The translations under genes were made by a program, and so were the position numbers. Of a stretch of 53,404 nucleotides of DNA, positions 1 to 12,711 are shown piece by piece (the stretch's first letter is position 1; every line of letters starts with the position of its first letter). The notes beneath the pieces are model-generated. The model had not been told where the DNA came from and ran no database searches. It worked only from the letters and a program-made list of their open reading frames with translations. The DNA is from Balamuthia mandrillaris (taxonomy: Eukaryota > Discosea > Longamoebia > Balamuthiidae). The DNA is taken from the NCBI GenBank assembly GCA_031835245.1, contig JAVKOQ010000346.1, forward strand, positions 1 through 53,404, given 5' to 3'.

Positions 1-1470
1 TCAAAGAAGCGGTCCCAATATCGTTGAAACAAGCGTTTAAACAAGGAGGCACTGTCTCTGCTGAACCCAATTTTGTTCTGTTCCAAACAATTGTGTCACA
101 GGAGAATATAGCGCAAGAAAACGAACAGGAGAAAGTAGAAACGAAAGAACAGATCAAACAGGGACAAACCTCATGACGTTGCTGATCTTTGTAGCGGCTC
201 ATAAACGTTTGCCAATAATCTACAGATGCAAAATAAGCATTAAGAGTGTCGGCTTCCTCTTTTTCCAACATGAAAGATTCGTTCCATTCCATATCTTTGG
301 AAGAAATTTTGCTGCCTTCTTCCTCGTCTCTTTCTTCCTTTTCTTTTTCTTTTTCGGGTTCTGAATCGATTATGACTTTTGTTTGATGATCTTGTGTGAA
401 TGTGGTTGTCGAAAGAGAAAGAGAAGTTGTTGTCGTTGTTATGCTTGGCCGAAGAAAGCCTTCTCTGTAACTAAAGTTCTTTTTGGGTGCCACTATTCCC
501 ATCCAACCTAAATAATCTGTAAACAACGTTGACAACGGATGAGCTAAAGAAGGCAGAGGAGACGGAAAGAAGAAAGAAAAGTGAAGAAAGAAGAAAGTAC
601 TCTTATCTAAAAAGAAAGAGTGGTGCCACTCTTCCAAAGAAAGAGGTTGGTCCATGTGTTGTATCGTGTGAAGTAACCTCTGATGGCTTTGTTTTTGGAA
701 GGAGTCGTTGTGATACACTCGTCTACGTTGTCTCTTGTATATCCATAACAAACTTGCCATAGCTTTTAAACTTGTATACCAAACCATTCGCAAGATAAGA
801 ATACGAAAAAGCATAGTAATAGACAAGAAAAAAAAAAAAGAGAAAAAGGGCGTACGAAGTAATACGAAGGCCTTGTATTTCAGAAATGGCTCGTTTGGCA
901 AAGAACTCCATCATCGAGCTGTAATTGGCAGCAGTGGGCTTCGCGTCGTCTCGTATGAAGAGCGCCAAAAGAACGGCTGCAGATATTTCGTACTTCCAAT
1001 GTAAAGACGGTGTTGCTGTAAACTCCAATAAAGTATTAATCTGTTGAAAAAGGTATAAGTCAGGGTACTGTGTGAAGACTGAAAATAGCAGAGGAGCAGA
1101 AGCAGGATAAGAGATCTCTACCGTTTCATTCCATAACGTAATGTTTTTATGAACCTTTTGGCTCTGAACTTCTCTGCAATGTTGGATGCATTCCAAACTG
1201 GGCAATTCACAACCAACTGTTGGATGTATGCGTTGTTAGTTAATATTTGCTCAACAAAAACAAAATGATTTTATAGGACAAGAGAAAGCGAACGCAAGGA
1301 ATCAAATACCTTTTTGAGCAAGTTCTATTAAAGAGGGATCAGGTTGCAGTGACGGAAGTGGCAAGAGTCGAATGGTAGGACCAGATAAATTCACCTCGAA
1401 CAAAGCGATCAGTTCCGTCAAAAGGGCTTGTAGCTTTGGCTAAAGGAAAAAAAGACAAAAGGAGTAAAAA

Positions 1471-1501
<31 letters not shown>

Positions 1502-3402
1502 AAGAATGACTTACTTCATCGTGATGAAACGTTCTACAGAATGAAAAGCAAAACTGCTTGACTAATATCCATGACCCTGTCATGCGATTCAAGAATCTTC
1601 TTGCCAGGTGACAAGCTCCCTTCGCTTGTGCCGTTGTACTCTCAGCAGAGTCCAATACTTTCAAACAACGTATGGCGTGTTCTTTCTTGACATTAGCATC
1701 AGAACGACGCAACAGTTGCAAGTAAATAGGTTGAGTCTTTCTTCGAACTTGTCTATAGGAATGAAGGGAGAGATGGAAGAGATCGTCCAGAATGGAAAGA
1801 TAGGGCTTCATATCGAAGCGTTGCATCCCCATTCGTTGTAGATGTAAAATGTTTACTCGAGAAACTATTAAATATTCTTTTTGTGAGAATAAAAGATAGA
1901 GAGCAGACAGCAGAGGGAAGAACGGACCGTGAATCCAACGAGGATGTTGTTTTCTACCACGTACACGATCACGTATTCTGTCTCTGTAAAACTGATAGCC
2001 AGCCAACACCTTATTGCTCTTTGGTCCATTTTTGAACAACTTCTTTACAATCTTTTTGTTTGGAAAGTTCGTTAATAATTAGAAGGTAAAGTACAGAAAC
2101 AAGAAGCAGAAGAAGGAGAAGAAAATGAAAAAAAAGGAGTAACCTTGACAGCAGTGCAAATGGCAGTGATCTCATCTTCTCTACATTCCATCAAGTGAAC
2201 GAGCAACTTATGCAACAAGTCTCTTATCTGCGGAAGCGTTACTTTGCTGCGATGATAAGATGGATCTTCCTCCAAACGAGCCCACAAAACATCCTCTCCG
2301 ATGTAAGGTGAGTGTCTCCTCATTTCGATACCAGAAGCTGATGTGGAATGAACGGTTTGGCCATATTCTGGATGAACGTAACTTCGGACGACGTTCATCA
2401 CCAGATAAAGGTCTCTTAGGAAAGAACCTTTTGATGAAGTTGTTGAAGAAGCAGTTGAAGGCGAAGATTGTTGAGTGGAGTTGGTAACGTTTTTGTGCTT
2501 TTTTTGTGGTGGCGAAGAAGAGGAATCAGTGCTGGGAGAAATAATCTCCTGTAATCGAGTTAAAGCTGGATAACAGAAAAGATTGACCAGTTCGTTTCCG
2601 AATGATAAACTTGCTCCTGACTGATAATCGAACCGTCAGTCGAACGAAAATAAATATATAAACGACAAGAAGAGAGTGAGAGAGAAAAGAGAGAAAGAGA
2701 GAGAAAGACTGAAAGACTGCGAACCGGAATGTTCCATTGCATGTCCAGCTTGTCCAGTTCATTGGGTTCTCCCCAATACTTCCAGTGGTTTTGTGCAAAG
2801 TAAGAAGAGCTCCAAAGAGCGGGCGGCACGCTCCGCTTTTCCACTTGGTAGACTGTAGTCAATACTTGTAATGTCTATGGCATAAATGAAAGGGAGCGTC
2901 ATTATGGTCGCAGAATAGAAAAGAGAAAGAAAGTCATACGTAACGCAGTAATTTGCCCGCAGATTTAAATACTTGCTTGTCATTATGTTGTAAGGTGTTG
3001 GTCAGGATATCAATGAGTTGGTTCCTTATAGTAAATTGGGTGCCCAGGTTAGTCTATCAGATAGTAAAATAAAGCAAGATAGAGAGAGGCGAAACAAGAA
3101 AAGAGAGATGAAAAGGTATGACTACCTGAAAGGCAACAATTCTTCTGCCGCGACCCTAACAACAGCAGCTGTGATGCGAAGATACCACCGCAGTTCGCTC
3201 ACAGAAAGCCATTTAGAAGAGTCATCTTGATCTACAATACAAATGGTAAACGAAAAAGAAAAACAAATGCTTACAAAAGCCAGAGAAACGCTACCATAGA
3301 CCAACAAAGTGTGCAAACGTGGAATGAACATACTGAGAGCTTTTTTTGCTTTGCCAGTTGTTGCGGCAGTTACCATGTCCGCCACCTTTTATGGGCGATC
3401 AG

Positions 3403-3441
<39 letters not shown>

Positions 3442-5998
3442 CAACAAACATATTTCAAGGAGTGCATAGGCATGCTGCTAAACACGAATCGATAAATATG
3501 ATCAAGAGCAAGCTCATGTATTTCGTCTGAAGCTTGTTGAAACAAAAACTGCGTCGTTATCTAAGAACGTAAAAAAAAAGGTGAGTTACACACAAAAAGC
3601 AACCAAAACTAAACACGCTTTAAAAACGTACGACAATTATCAAACTGATGCTTCCTTCTATGTCCAGCGTTTTAGAACTTCCTTTGTCAAATGAATCTCC
3701 TTGTAAGGTTAACTTTGTAAAGAGTTGCACTCACAACGTTAGTATTACATAGAGAGAGAGGAGAGAGGAGAGAGATGGTTATACGATAGTAAAAACACGA
3801 TCCAAAAACTCCAGGGTCCAATTAGCAAAAAATCCAGTTGCTTGAATGACCGCTTTGTCCCACTCGTTGACCGATTTATCATCTACTAAAGCTGTGCTGT
3901 CGATGAGAGGAACATTCCCCAATAAATCTTAATCAGGATAACATTAGCGTGAAATTGAGATAAGAAGGAAAAAAAAAACACAAAAAATGGTCAGAAAAAT
4001 CAAACCTAGATAAAAGTTTAGAGTTGCTGCGGTCTTGTGTGGATCGTTGGCATCGATGCCAGGAAGTGTCAAGAACAGCAATGTTTGCAGATGAGAAGCA
4101 CCCGCCGGATAGTGTCTCCTCCACAAAAGAGGTCTCGCTAACATCGAAAGAGTTTCTAAGGCGCTTTGTGTTCTGTGTGTCTTTGATACGTTACAAAGAA
4201 GACCGACATTAGAAGCAAATATAAAAGATCGAGGAGTATATTTTGTATTACTTCGGTAAGTGTGGTAAGGTCATGAAAGGTCGATTCAATCACTTCAGGT
4301 ACAACAATTTCAGGACAGACATCTTTTTAAAACGAGAACGAAAGAGTAACAACGTTAGAAAAAGGAAACAAAGAGAGGGAAAATGCAAACTATTACTTGC
4401 AAGACTCTTTAAAGCACGCTGTGCTTGAGCAGCCATGACCTCTCGTTTGGAAAGGAGAGCCTTCATGACAATGGGTTGTAAGCAACGAACAAAGCGTTGG
4501 CGCTCCTCCAGTCCTAATCTATGAGCTATTGGCGTCCTGCATGTTCTCTCATCCAACTCTTTTTTTTAGATGTGTTATTTAAATGTTTGGAATTAAGGAA
4601 AGAAGCGAAGAAGAATAATACCTTGGCCCACTCTCCTTGCAAAATGAAAGCAGAGACTAGAGAGAAAGAGCGCCAAGTTACGAACCCATGGTCCATCATT
4701 GGAGGGATGGTAATATCTTTGTGAAACAAAAGCCAAACGGATAAGAACCAAAAAAAAAAAAAAACAAAATAGTTGTCTAAGAGAGAATGAACAAACGGTT
4801 CTAGAATGTGCAGAAGTTTGTCCAAAGACTCTTGCATAGGACTTGTTGGACTGAGACAGTAAACAATGATGCCAGAAACACTCCCCAATCCATATTTCTG
4901 CATCATCTTGGTATAAGTCATAAAAGAAGGAGAGAATTAGGCAAGCGGATATAAACCTTTTTGCTATGGTCACTCTCCCATCCAAAGAAAACATCGTTGC
5001 CAAATGATACAGCTTTTGGTGCTGGAAATGCTGTCGAGCCTACTGGGATGTCTTTGGTTGTTTTGAGAAACAAAGCATTCAAAGCAACGAGAGAGAGAGA
5101 GAGAGAGAGAGAGAAAAGAGAAAAGAACAGCGCGGAAGAAGAGAACAGTACGAAAAAGAACGAGAGAGAGAGAGAGAGAGAGAGAGAAAGTTCACCGATT
5201 AAAGTTAAAAAAATAGTGAGAAATCGAGAATAATATGGTGAGAGATCGATGAGCCCGGCTTGGTCCTCCGCTAGGTTAGCAAACAAGTCTAACCACATGT
5301 ACGTCAAGTTGGGACTATGATCTGTTTTTTATATTTTGTTGTTTGTTTGTTTGGATGGTTAGAAAAAGCAGGAAATACAAAAGAATTAAATAACAGAAAC
5401 GAACCAAACCACTCCCAAAGAGCAAAACACTCTTCAAGCCATGACTTGCAAATAGAAGTGTCAGCGTTGGTCGGTAGGAATAGAGTGATGAAGCCAATTG
5501 CATCTCCGAATTGCGAGTCCAAAGCACAGAAATAAGGTCTAAACTCGGCCATTATTTCCTCTGTCGCTTCTTCTTTCCAAAATCTTTTTTAAAAGGAGGA
5601 GGTTACAAGGACAAAATTGATAGGTAGAAGGTAGAGAGCGAAGAAAGAAGATTGACGACAGGAGAATGGCGAATGAAGAGATACCGTTTAAGGGTTTTGA
5701 TGAGAGCAAGAAGGAACCGAGCGTGATTGATGCGAGTAATGTCGGGCTTTTGGACAGTCTTTTGGTGCACGAAATGTGGCCGAAGCAGCTCGTAGAACGG
5801 TCTCCACGGTACTTTCAGCCTCTCTTCCAGCCTCAATCGTCTTTTACTGATGTTTGGATACGAGTGAGATAAGTATTGAAGCAGAGAGAGAGAGAGAGAG
5901 AGAGACTGAGAGAAGATGAGAACGAGAAAAAGCAGGAGCAGCGAACAAGAAAACAAGAGGAGGAGAGAAGCAAAGAAGCAGCAAACAAGAGAGGGAGA

Positions 5999-6033
<35 letters not shown>

Positions 6034-6564
6034 CAGAAGACAAAAGAGATCAAAGAAAACAGAACAAGGGAAGCAGCGCAGCAGAACAGAGCAGAGGCAG
6101 TGCGTTACGAGAGAAGTCTATCCAAAATATCAGCCCAGACAGTGACAAGGCTCATGGCCTGCTCCGGTATCAACACCAGCTGAAGCAGCAACCGGATGAG
6201 CACCAGCCTGTCCTCCACGCTCAACTCATACTTCAAATCCAAATAACTGTGTTTATAACAAGTGAAAACGAAAAATGTTTTTTTGAGTGAAAGCACTAAA
6301 GAAAAAGAAAAGAGAAAGAAAGAGGTACTAGTTGAGTTCCTTGGCGTAGTGGGTGAAGAGACTCTTTTCGTGGGTGGCCAAGCAGGTGACCAGCCCCTCT
6401 TTGATTTCCTGCAGCAGCCTCTGGCCCTCGCGGGGGATCTCGTCCCGGTAGATCTCGGGCAACCACCGCAGGTAGTCGTACTCGCGCTCGCCATCATCCA
6501 CGCCGCCGGTGAAGAGCTGGTCGCAGAGAGCTCGGCCCTCTTCCGTCGTGCCTTCTTCTTCCAT
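1..6564 (-). CDS. PSME4: Proteasome activator PA200/Blm10, 3' part outside window
   Basis: PA200/Blm10 is a single-chain HEAT-repeat cap that binds the 20S proteasome without ATP and helps open its gate, mostly in the nucleus. The ATG is at 6564, followed by at least ten exons running leftward. Recognisable blocks in family order are VPWRPFYELL (about 5800), a FANLAEDQ block (5280), YHPSNDGPWVRNL (4700), LPGIDANDP (4050), MADMVTAA (3385), GEPNELDKLDMQW (2760), SYRQVRRK (1740), SLEEWHHSFF (620), and a last exon with SLFKRLFQRYWDRFFD at the left edge. That last block aligns near residue 1270 of the 1843-residue human protein, so about a third is missing to the left. Introns carry (GA)n on the plus strand. 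No in-frame defect was noticed in the exons read. The start is supported because the next upstream sequence is promoter-like. Family assignment is very secure; exact splice sites were not all fixed. Confidence 0.93.
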
Positions 6565-6980
6565 CTTTTCGCTTCGCTTTATTTGTCGACAGTAGGCTCA
6601 AACTCTCTTGTCTGCTCTCCTATCTGTCGACATATTCAAATATGTTCAATGTCGACATGAGGAATGGAGCTCCGTGGCTACCAAAAGGAATTGACTAACG
6701 CGCAATGGTTGGGTTCGGAAGTGGTCTTTGTCGACACGATTTATCTCGCTAAAAGTGGCAGGAATGCGCAAGGACTGATTTTGCTGCCATTTTATCCCTT
6801 GCCATTTCTTTTTAGGACAAATGAATGAATTCCCCGAAATGTTATTGTCGACAGACAGGAGAGCGGATGCGGGCGAGGACGGGAGAACATTACATGGCAA
6901 CGATAAATAAATGAAAATGTGAATATCACTTCAACAAAAACAAACAAACAAACAAACAAGCAAAGGGAACGGAGACCAAC
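6565..6980. promoter_or_regulatory. Divergent promoter with five TGTCGACA palindromes
   Basis: This 416-bp gap separates the start codons of PSME4 (leftward) and the MICAL-like gene (rightward). It contains five exact copies of TGTCGACA at 6584-6591, 6625-6632, 6650-6657, 6729-6736 and 6846-6853. No open frame of interest is visible. By spacing and symmetry these look like sites for a dimeric factor serving both genes, which is inference. Confidence 0.7.
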
Positions 6981-9034
6981 ATGGACGGAGGGAGTGGTGG
7001 AGTGTTCTCATGGATAACCTCCTCCCTGGGCTTTGGTTCCACGCAGCCGACCTACCAGCCATCCGATGAGGAACTGTTTTGGCCTTGGCTTGTATTTTAT
7101 TCCATAGCCGCTGTCTATGGCTCCGTTCTCGTTCTCGTCACTTTTCCTGTCGCAGTGAAACATGGACTACGTTCTTCTTCTTCTTCTTCTTCTTCTTCTT
7201 CTTCTTCTTCTTCTTCTTCTTCTTCCAACAAGAACTCTGTCGGTACCAGAAACGCGGATGCGAGTGGCAGTCGAACGAAAGGAAGGCCAATTACTGCAGC
7301 AGCAGCAGCAGCAACAAGCCCAGCCGAGAGAAAGCCGGAATGGATCACTCGAGTTCAGCAGTTGAAAGAGGAGCGAATAAAGAAGGAGCAAGAACAGAAG
7401 CAACGACGAGAGGAGGAACAAAGAGCTAAAGAGAAAGAGAAGACAGAACTCAATAATTACAGCGTTCAAGCGAGAGAGGAGGAAAGAAAGCGGAGAGAAA
7501 GAGAAGAAGCTGAAAGAAAGAAGAGAGAGGAGAATGAACGAAAGAGAAGAGAAGAGGAACAAAGCAAGCGAAGAGAAGAGGAGGAGAGGAGGAGAAGAGA
7601 GGAGACTGAAAGAAAGAGAAGAGAGGAGGAGCAAAGGAAGATAAAAGATGAAAATGAACGAAAGAGAAGAGAGGAAGATGAAAGAAGGAGAAGAGAAGAG
7701 AGCGAAAGAAAGAGAAAAGAAGAGGAGGAACGAAAGAAGAGAGAGGAAACCGAGCGCAAGAAGCGAGAAGAGGAACGAAGGCACAGGGAAGAAAGCGAAC
7801 GAAAGAGAAGAGAAGAGGAAGAACGAAAGAGAAGAGAAGAAAATGAAAGACGGAGAAGAGAAGAGGAACAACGTAAAATAAGAGACGAGAATGAACGAAA
7901 GAGAAGGGAAGAAGAGCAACGAAAACAGCGAGACGAAAATGAAAGAAAGCGACGGGATGAAGAGCAAAGAAAACAACGAGAAGAAAACGAAAGAAAGCGG
8001 AGAGAAGAAGAAGAGAGAAAGAGAAGAGAAGAAAATGAACGAAAGAGAAGGGAAGAAGAGCAACGGAAACAACGAGAAGAAAACGAAAGAAAGCGGAGAG
8101 AAGAAGAGCAACGAAAGAAAAGAGAAGAGGAGGAGCGAATCCAAAGACAAAAAGAAGAACAAGCACGACGCTCCTCTTTGCTCTCGCTCAAACAAAGCGA
8201 AGCCACCAATTCTTCTCCTTCCATCATCGTTTTTAAAACGGACAACAACACTCAGCAACAACAAGTTTCATACAAGCAAAAACTTAAAGAAAAAGAAGAA
8301 CAAGAAAAAGCGACAGCCCGTTCCTCTCCTGCTTCTTCCGTTGCCACTCCAAGCAAAGACAAAGAAAAAGAAGTACCAAATAACAAACAGAAGACTCTAC
8401 TCAACGTTGTTTCCAATGCAACCGTTCAAGAAGGAGGATACGAGCTCTCCATCATTCAATTCCCAAACCCCAAGACCTATAGTGCCAATGTTGATATAGG
8501 AACCCTGTGGCGAGACTTAGTTGCCGAAGAGGAAATGCTTACCACCCTGCAAATATTTAACGTATACCATTCTTTTGTTCAGTTTTTGTTTTTCGCTTAA
8601 CATCCTTGTTACTTGCTGTACCCTTTCGCTATAGGAACTGAAAAGAAAATGTGCTATAACGGACGAAGACTCCAGCCAACAAATATATTCTGCCATCGCC
8701 ACCAAGACACAAAGCCTAAACCACAGCACCGCTGCTCTCTTCAAGCTTTTGGATCGCCGGCGAGCTTCCATTCGTTCCCTTCTTTCTTCTTCCTCCGCCT
8801 CTTCATCGCCTTTGAGGGTACTTGTGATAGGAGGAGGGCCAGGAGGACTTCGAACGGCTGTGGAGGCCAGTTTGATGGGAGCAGAGGTGATCATTTTGGA
8901 GAAGAGAGCCGCATTCTCGAGGCATAACTTGTTGCACATTTGGGATAGTTCCATCCATGACTTGAAGAACATCGGAGCAAAGTTCTTCTTTCCCAAGTTT
9001 TGTACTGGAGGCATTCAGTAAGTATTTTTCTCTC

Positions 9035-9076
<42 letters not shown>

Positions 9077-9508
9077 CTCTCTTCCTTCGCTCTTCCCTGC
9101 TCTCCTCGGCTCTCGTTCTCTCCTTTCATTTTCTCTCTCCTATCTTCTGGAACCGTTCACATATCTTCTCTTACCCTCTTCTACAAATAGTCATATCGCT
9201 ATAAGACGGTTGCAAACGTTGTTGCTCAAAGTATGTTTAATACTGGGGGTCAAGTTCTTTCCTATGGTCACCTTCAAAGGCCTCTTCGAGATGATGGATG
9301 GCTCGGGATGGAGGTTAGAGACGGAGAGCATGCACCAACTGAATCCAAAAGCGTTGGCTGGGTTTAACGTGCTGGTGGGCGCAGATGGAGAGAACTCGGT
9401 TGTTGCCGATGTTTTGGGCTTTCAGCGGAAGCTCACCAAAGGAAGTCAAGCCATTGGTATTACTGCTAACTTTGGTACGTTTAGCTTTGTTTCAGCATGG
9501 ATAGAGAG

Positions 9509-9552
<44 letters not shown>

Positions 9553-10632
9553 ACGAGAGAGATCGTGTTTCAACAGAACTGAACATTATCAACAAACCAG
9601 TAAACTCGCAAACGAGACCCGAGAAACAAATAGAAGAGTTTGGGAGGCTCCGGGTGTACCATCAATCGTTCTTCCAGGAGTTCCAAGACAAGTACGACAT
9701 CGAGTTGGAGAATCTCGTTTACTATCGTGGAGAAACGCATTACTTTGTGATGACCGCCAAGAAACAAAGGTATTCTCTCTTAGCTTCATCTTTTCATGAT
9801 GATTGGTAGTAATTGTTTCTTCGTCTTCTTTGAGTGTAGTCTCTTGAGCAAAGGAGTTTTGAAGAACGACTGTGCGGATGCAGCTGATTTTCTGAATCCA
9901 CAAAATATCAATAAGGATGCTTTAGAGGTCTCTTCTTGTTCTTCTCCTTTTTTCTTTTCTTAGTCTTCATTTCCTGTTCTTGTTCTTCTTCTTCTTGTTC
10001 TTCTTGTTCTTCTTGTTCTTGTTCTTCTGCTTATCTTTGTGTGGTTTTATCTTGTTTAGACATTCGTGAGGGAAGTTGCTGTGAACATAAAGCTTCCTGC
10101 CACATGTAGCTTCGCAGCCAACAGCCGAGGAGGAAAAGATGTTGCCATCTTTGACTTTTCAAGGTTCTACTCTTTCTCTCTTCATCGCTTTCTCTCTCAT
10201 TCTCACTTCCTCCCTTCTATTCTTCTCTTAGCAAAAAGGTCAGCACAGCAAACTCGAAGATTCTTCAAAGCAGTAAAAACAGAAGCAATCAACTGCTCAT
10301 TTGTTTGGTGGGAGACGCCTTGGTGGAGCCATTCTGGCCCTTGGGAACGGGAGCCAACAGGGCCATTCTCGCCGCCCTCGATGCCACTTGGATGATGAAA
10401 CGTTTTCAAGAAGAGAGTACGTCTTGCTTTTATTTTTTGGTTTACACAAACTTTAAACTCACCAACGAACAAAGGTGGAAGGACAGCACCAGAAGAGTTG
10501 TTGAAGGAATGGGCCATCGACTTTAAGATCATGATGGTGGCAGAGGAGAAAGACTTGAATCCTCGAATGCACGAACACACCATCAATCCTGCCTCTCGCT
10601 ATGTAAAGAACACGCTCAATCACTTCCACTGA
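6981..10632 (+). CDS. Membrane-tethered MICAL-type FAD monooxygenase
   Basis: MICAL enzymes use FAD, NADPH and O2 to oxidise methionines of F-actin and so sever filaments. Eight exons (6981-8561, 8635-9017, 9191-9474, 9601-9769, 9840-9927, 10060-10163, 10232-10416, 10475-10632) join in frame to 983 residues. Residues 33-59 form a hydrophobic segment, 65-82 are poly-Ser, and about 125-400 are an E/K/R-rich helix. From about residue 588 the fold is that of the MICAL monooxygenase: dinucleotide motif VIGGGPGGLRTAVEASLMGA, HNLLHIWDSSIHDL, VGADGENS, ENLVYYRGETHYFVMTAKKQ, and the FAD-binding GDALVEPFWPLGTGANRA. It ends right after the monooxygenase domain, with no calponin-homology or LIM domain. 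The match to animal MICALs is close through the whole domain. Membrane anchoring is predicted from sequence only; the actin substrate is inferred from the family. Confidence 0.9.
7170..7226 (+). repeat. (TTC)n microsatellite coding poly-Ser
   Basis: A nearly pure TTC run inside exon 1 of the MICAL-like gene encodes about 18 serines between the predicted membrane segment and the charged helix. It is likely length-variable in steps of one residue. Confidence 0.9.
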
Positions 10633-10782
10633 AAGAAAGAGAGAAAGAAAGAAACGAGTGTTGATGAAGAAGAAAAAACAAGTTAAGCCTTTAAAAGAAT
10701 GGGAGATACAAAGAAAGTGTATAAATAGGATAATGAGTGACCAATTAAAAAAAAAAAGAAAGAAATGGTATGTTTCCTCTCT

Positions 10783-10820
<38 letters not shown>

Positions 10821-10824
10821 TTAT
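10633..10824. other. Convergent 3' flanks with (CT)n
   Basis: This short gap lies between the convergent stops of the MICAL-like and GATA genes. It contains a (CT)n run at about 10784-10814 and A-rich sequence. No gene is visible. Confidence 0.6.
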
Positions 10825-12711
10825 TCAAACAATACGGAAATGATGTTGTTGTGGATGACTTGGCGAGTGCTGAGAAAGATCCTGTTGTTGTTGTTGTTGA
10901 TGATGATGATGATGACGAGGGTGCGGTAACTGCTGTTGATATTGTTGATGTTGTTGAGGGGGTTGCTGGTGCTGCTGTAGAACAAAATGTTGATGATGTT
11001 GTTCATATGAATGATGGTGATGTTGACGTTGTTGATGTTGCTGGGGAGGAAATTGTTGCTGATGGAGATAATGATTCTGATGTTGTTGGTGATGATGTTG
11101 ATATTGTTGAGGATAATGTTGTTGAGGATGTTGTTGACGATGATGTTGATATAGGTGATGTTGTTGATAATGAGAATCGGAGTTACTCCTATTATTGGTA
11201 TTATTGGTGTGAAGAGAAAAGTCCATTTCCCAAATCATCGGATTGTTGATGCACGTTCTGCCCTTCTTCGGGTCTTCAGAGCTGACGAGCATACTCAGTG
11301 GTACCTGGTTGCCAAGTCGGTCGCTAGCCTCTTTCAACTTCTTTCTGTACCTTAAACCACACGCATTACACAAGGTCCCTCGTCCGAGAGGACCTGTCCG
11401 CCACTCTGGTTTCCAATGGAGTATTAAGAAAAAAGAAACGAGAGAGAAGCAGAAAAGAGAAAGAGAGAAGAAGAGCGGAGAACAAAGAGAAGGAAAGTAC
11501 TAACCAGGAGTACTGTCGGTCCCGCAGTGCGAACATGTTCGTCCCTTCAGTTTCGGTTTGGGCTGCTTGGGAGGCTTGCTCTTCGCTATCTTCTTGCCTT
11601 CCGGGAATGAGGACATGTGGTACTTGAACTTGACCACTTGTTTACGTCGCTGGTGTTGCTTTGGTCCTCTTCCAGCTTTTTCTCCTCCTGCATCTTTATC
11701 TTCTCCTTCATCTCCTTCTTCTCGGTCTTCTTCCTCTTCTGTTTCTTCTTCTCCTTTGTTTCTTCTGGAGGAGAAACCACCATAAACACAACCATCACTT
11801 GCTCTTCGCCCTGTTGTTATTCTTCTTCCAATACCAATTCCGTTTCGTCGTGCAAGAGGAGAGGAAGCCGGTGAAGAGAAGGAAGAAGAAGTGGGAGAGG
11901 ATGAGGAAGACAACAACGGAGAAGACGAAGGAAAAGAGAAAGAAGGAGAAGGAGAGGTGGAACAGGAAGAGGCGGAAGAAGGAGAGGAAGAGGATAGTGG
12001 CGTTGCTGGTAGCAGACGAGAAGCAGAGGGAGAAGAAGAACAACTTGAGGGAGAGGCAGAGGCGCAATAGCTCAAGTTGAACTCGGGAGAAGAAGCCGGG
12101 ACTAGTGGCATCAGCAGAGGTGCTCCATTGCTCGACTTTGGAACCTGGTGAGGGTGTTGTTGTTGGAAAGAACGGGAGGAAGAGAGGCGAGGCGGAGAAG
12201 GAGAAGAAGGTGGAAGAGGTTGTTGTTGCCGGTTTTGGTTGCGGTGAAAGTATTCGAAACGTTGCTGTTGGTGTTGCTGAAGAGCAGAATGAAGTGGTTG
12301 CGGAGGAGGAGGGGGAGAAGAATATTGTTGAGGTTGTTGTTGGGAGTAATGAGGAAACGAAGGAATGAAAGAAGAAGACGAAGACGAAGCCGACGAAGAA
12401 GAACCAGGAGGCGGAGGACAGGAAGCACCAAACTGTTCCTCGGAGGCAAGGTCCGGCAGTGGAGGGGTGCTCGGCACGCTTCCGTCGCTCCCTTCAGGAG
12501 ATGAGAGCGTGGGAGAAGAAGCACCAAACGCAGCAGAAGAAGAAGGGAGAAACGAGGAGGAAGAAGAAGGAGAATGAATATCGCCAATTCCGCTCCCTCC
12601 TCCACCGGCACCGGCACCGGCTGCCGCCGTGGGTCCGCAGTCGGAAAGTCCGTAGCAGGGAGAAGGGTGGTCGGAGATGAGCCAAGAGGAGACCTCCTCC
12701 AGGTAACTCAT
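10825..12711 (-). CDS. GATA-type zinc-finger transcription factor
   Basis: Two exons, 12711-11505 and 11405-10825, give 595 residues in frame. The single zinc finger lies across the splice: CSHCGTDSTPE on one side and WRTGPLGRGTLCNACGLRYR on the other, the C-X2-C ... C-N-A-C-G-L signature of GATA factors that bind (A/T)GATA(A/G) DNA. A basic stretch precedes it. The N-terminal 330 residues are rich in Ser, Pro and Gln, and the C-terminal 160 are His/Gln-rich, both typical of activation or low-complexity segments. The start at 12711 (MSYLEEVSSWL) is chosen over an upstream in-frame ATG because the upstream residues look like untranslated A/T-rich sequence. A nuclear DNA-binding role is secure; targets are unknown. 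Confidence 0.93.

Noticed and set aside
5880-6290. Arg/Glu-rich plus-strand frames
   Set aside because: They are (GA)n intron repeats of PSME4 read on the wrong strand.
7167-8264. Long antisense open frames opposite the MICAL-like charged region
   Set aside because: They are mirror frames of GA-rich codons (Phe/Leu/Ser runs) with no domain; the sense frame is continuous with the enzyme.
10784-11250. Asp/Val-rich plus-strand open frame
   Set aside because: It is the mirror of His/Gln codons of the GATA protein tail.
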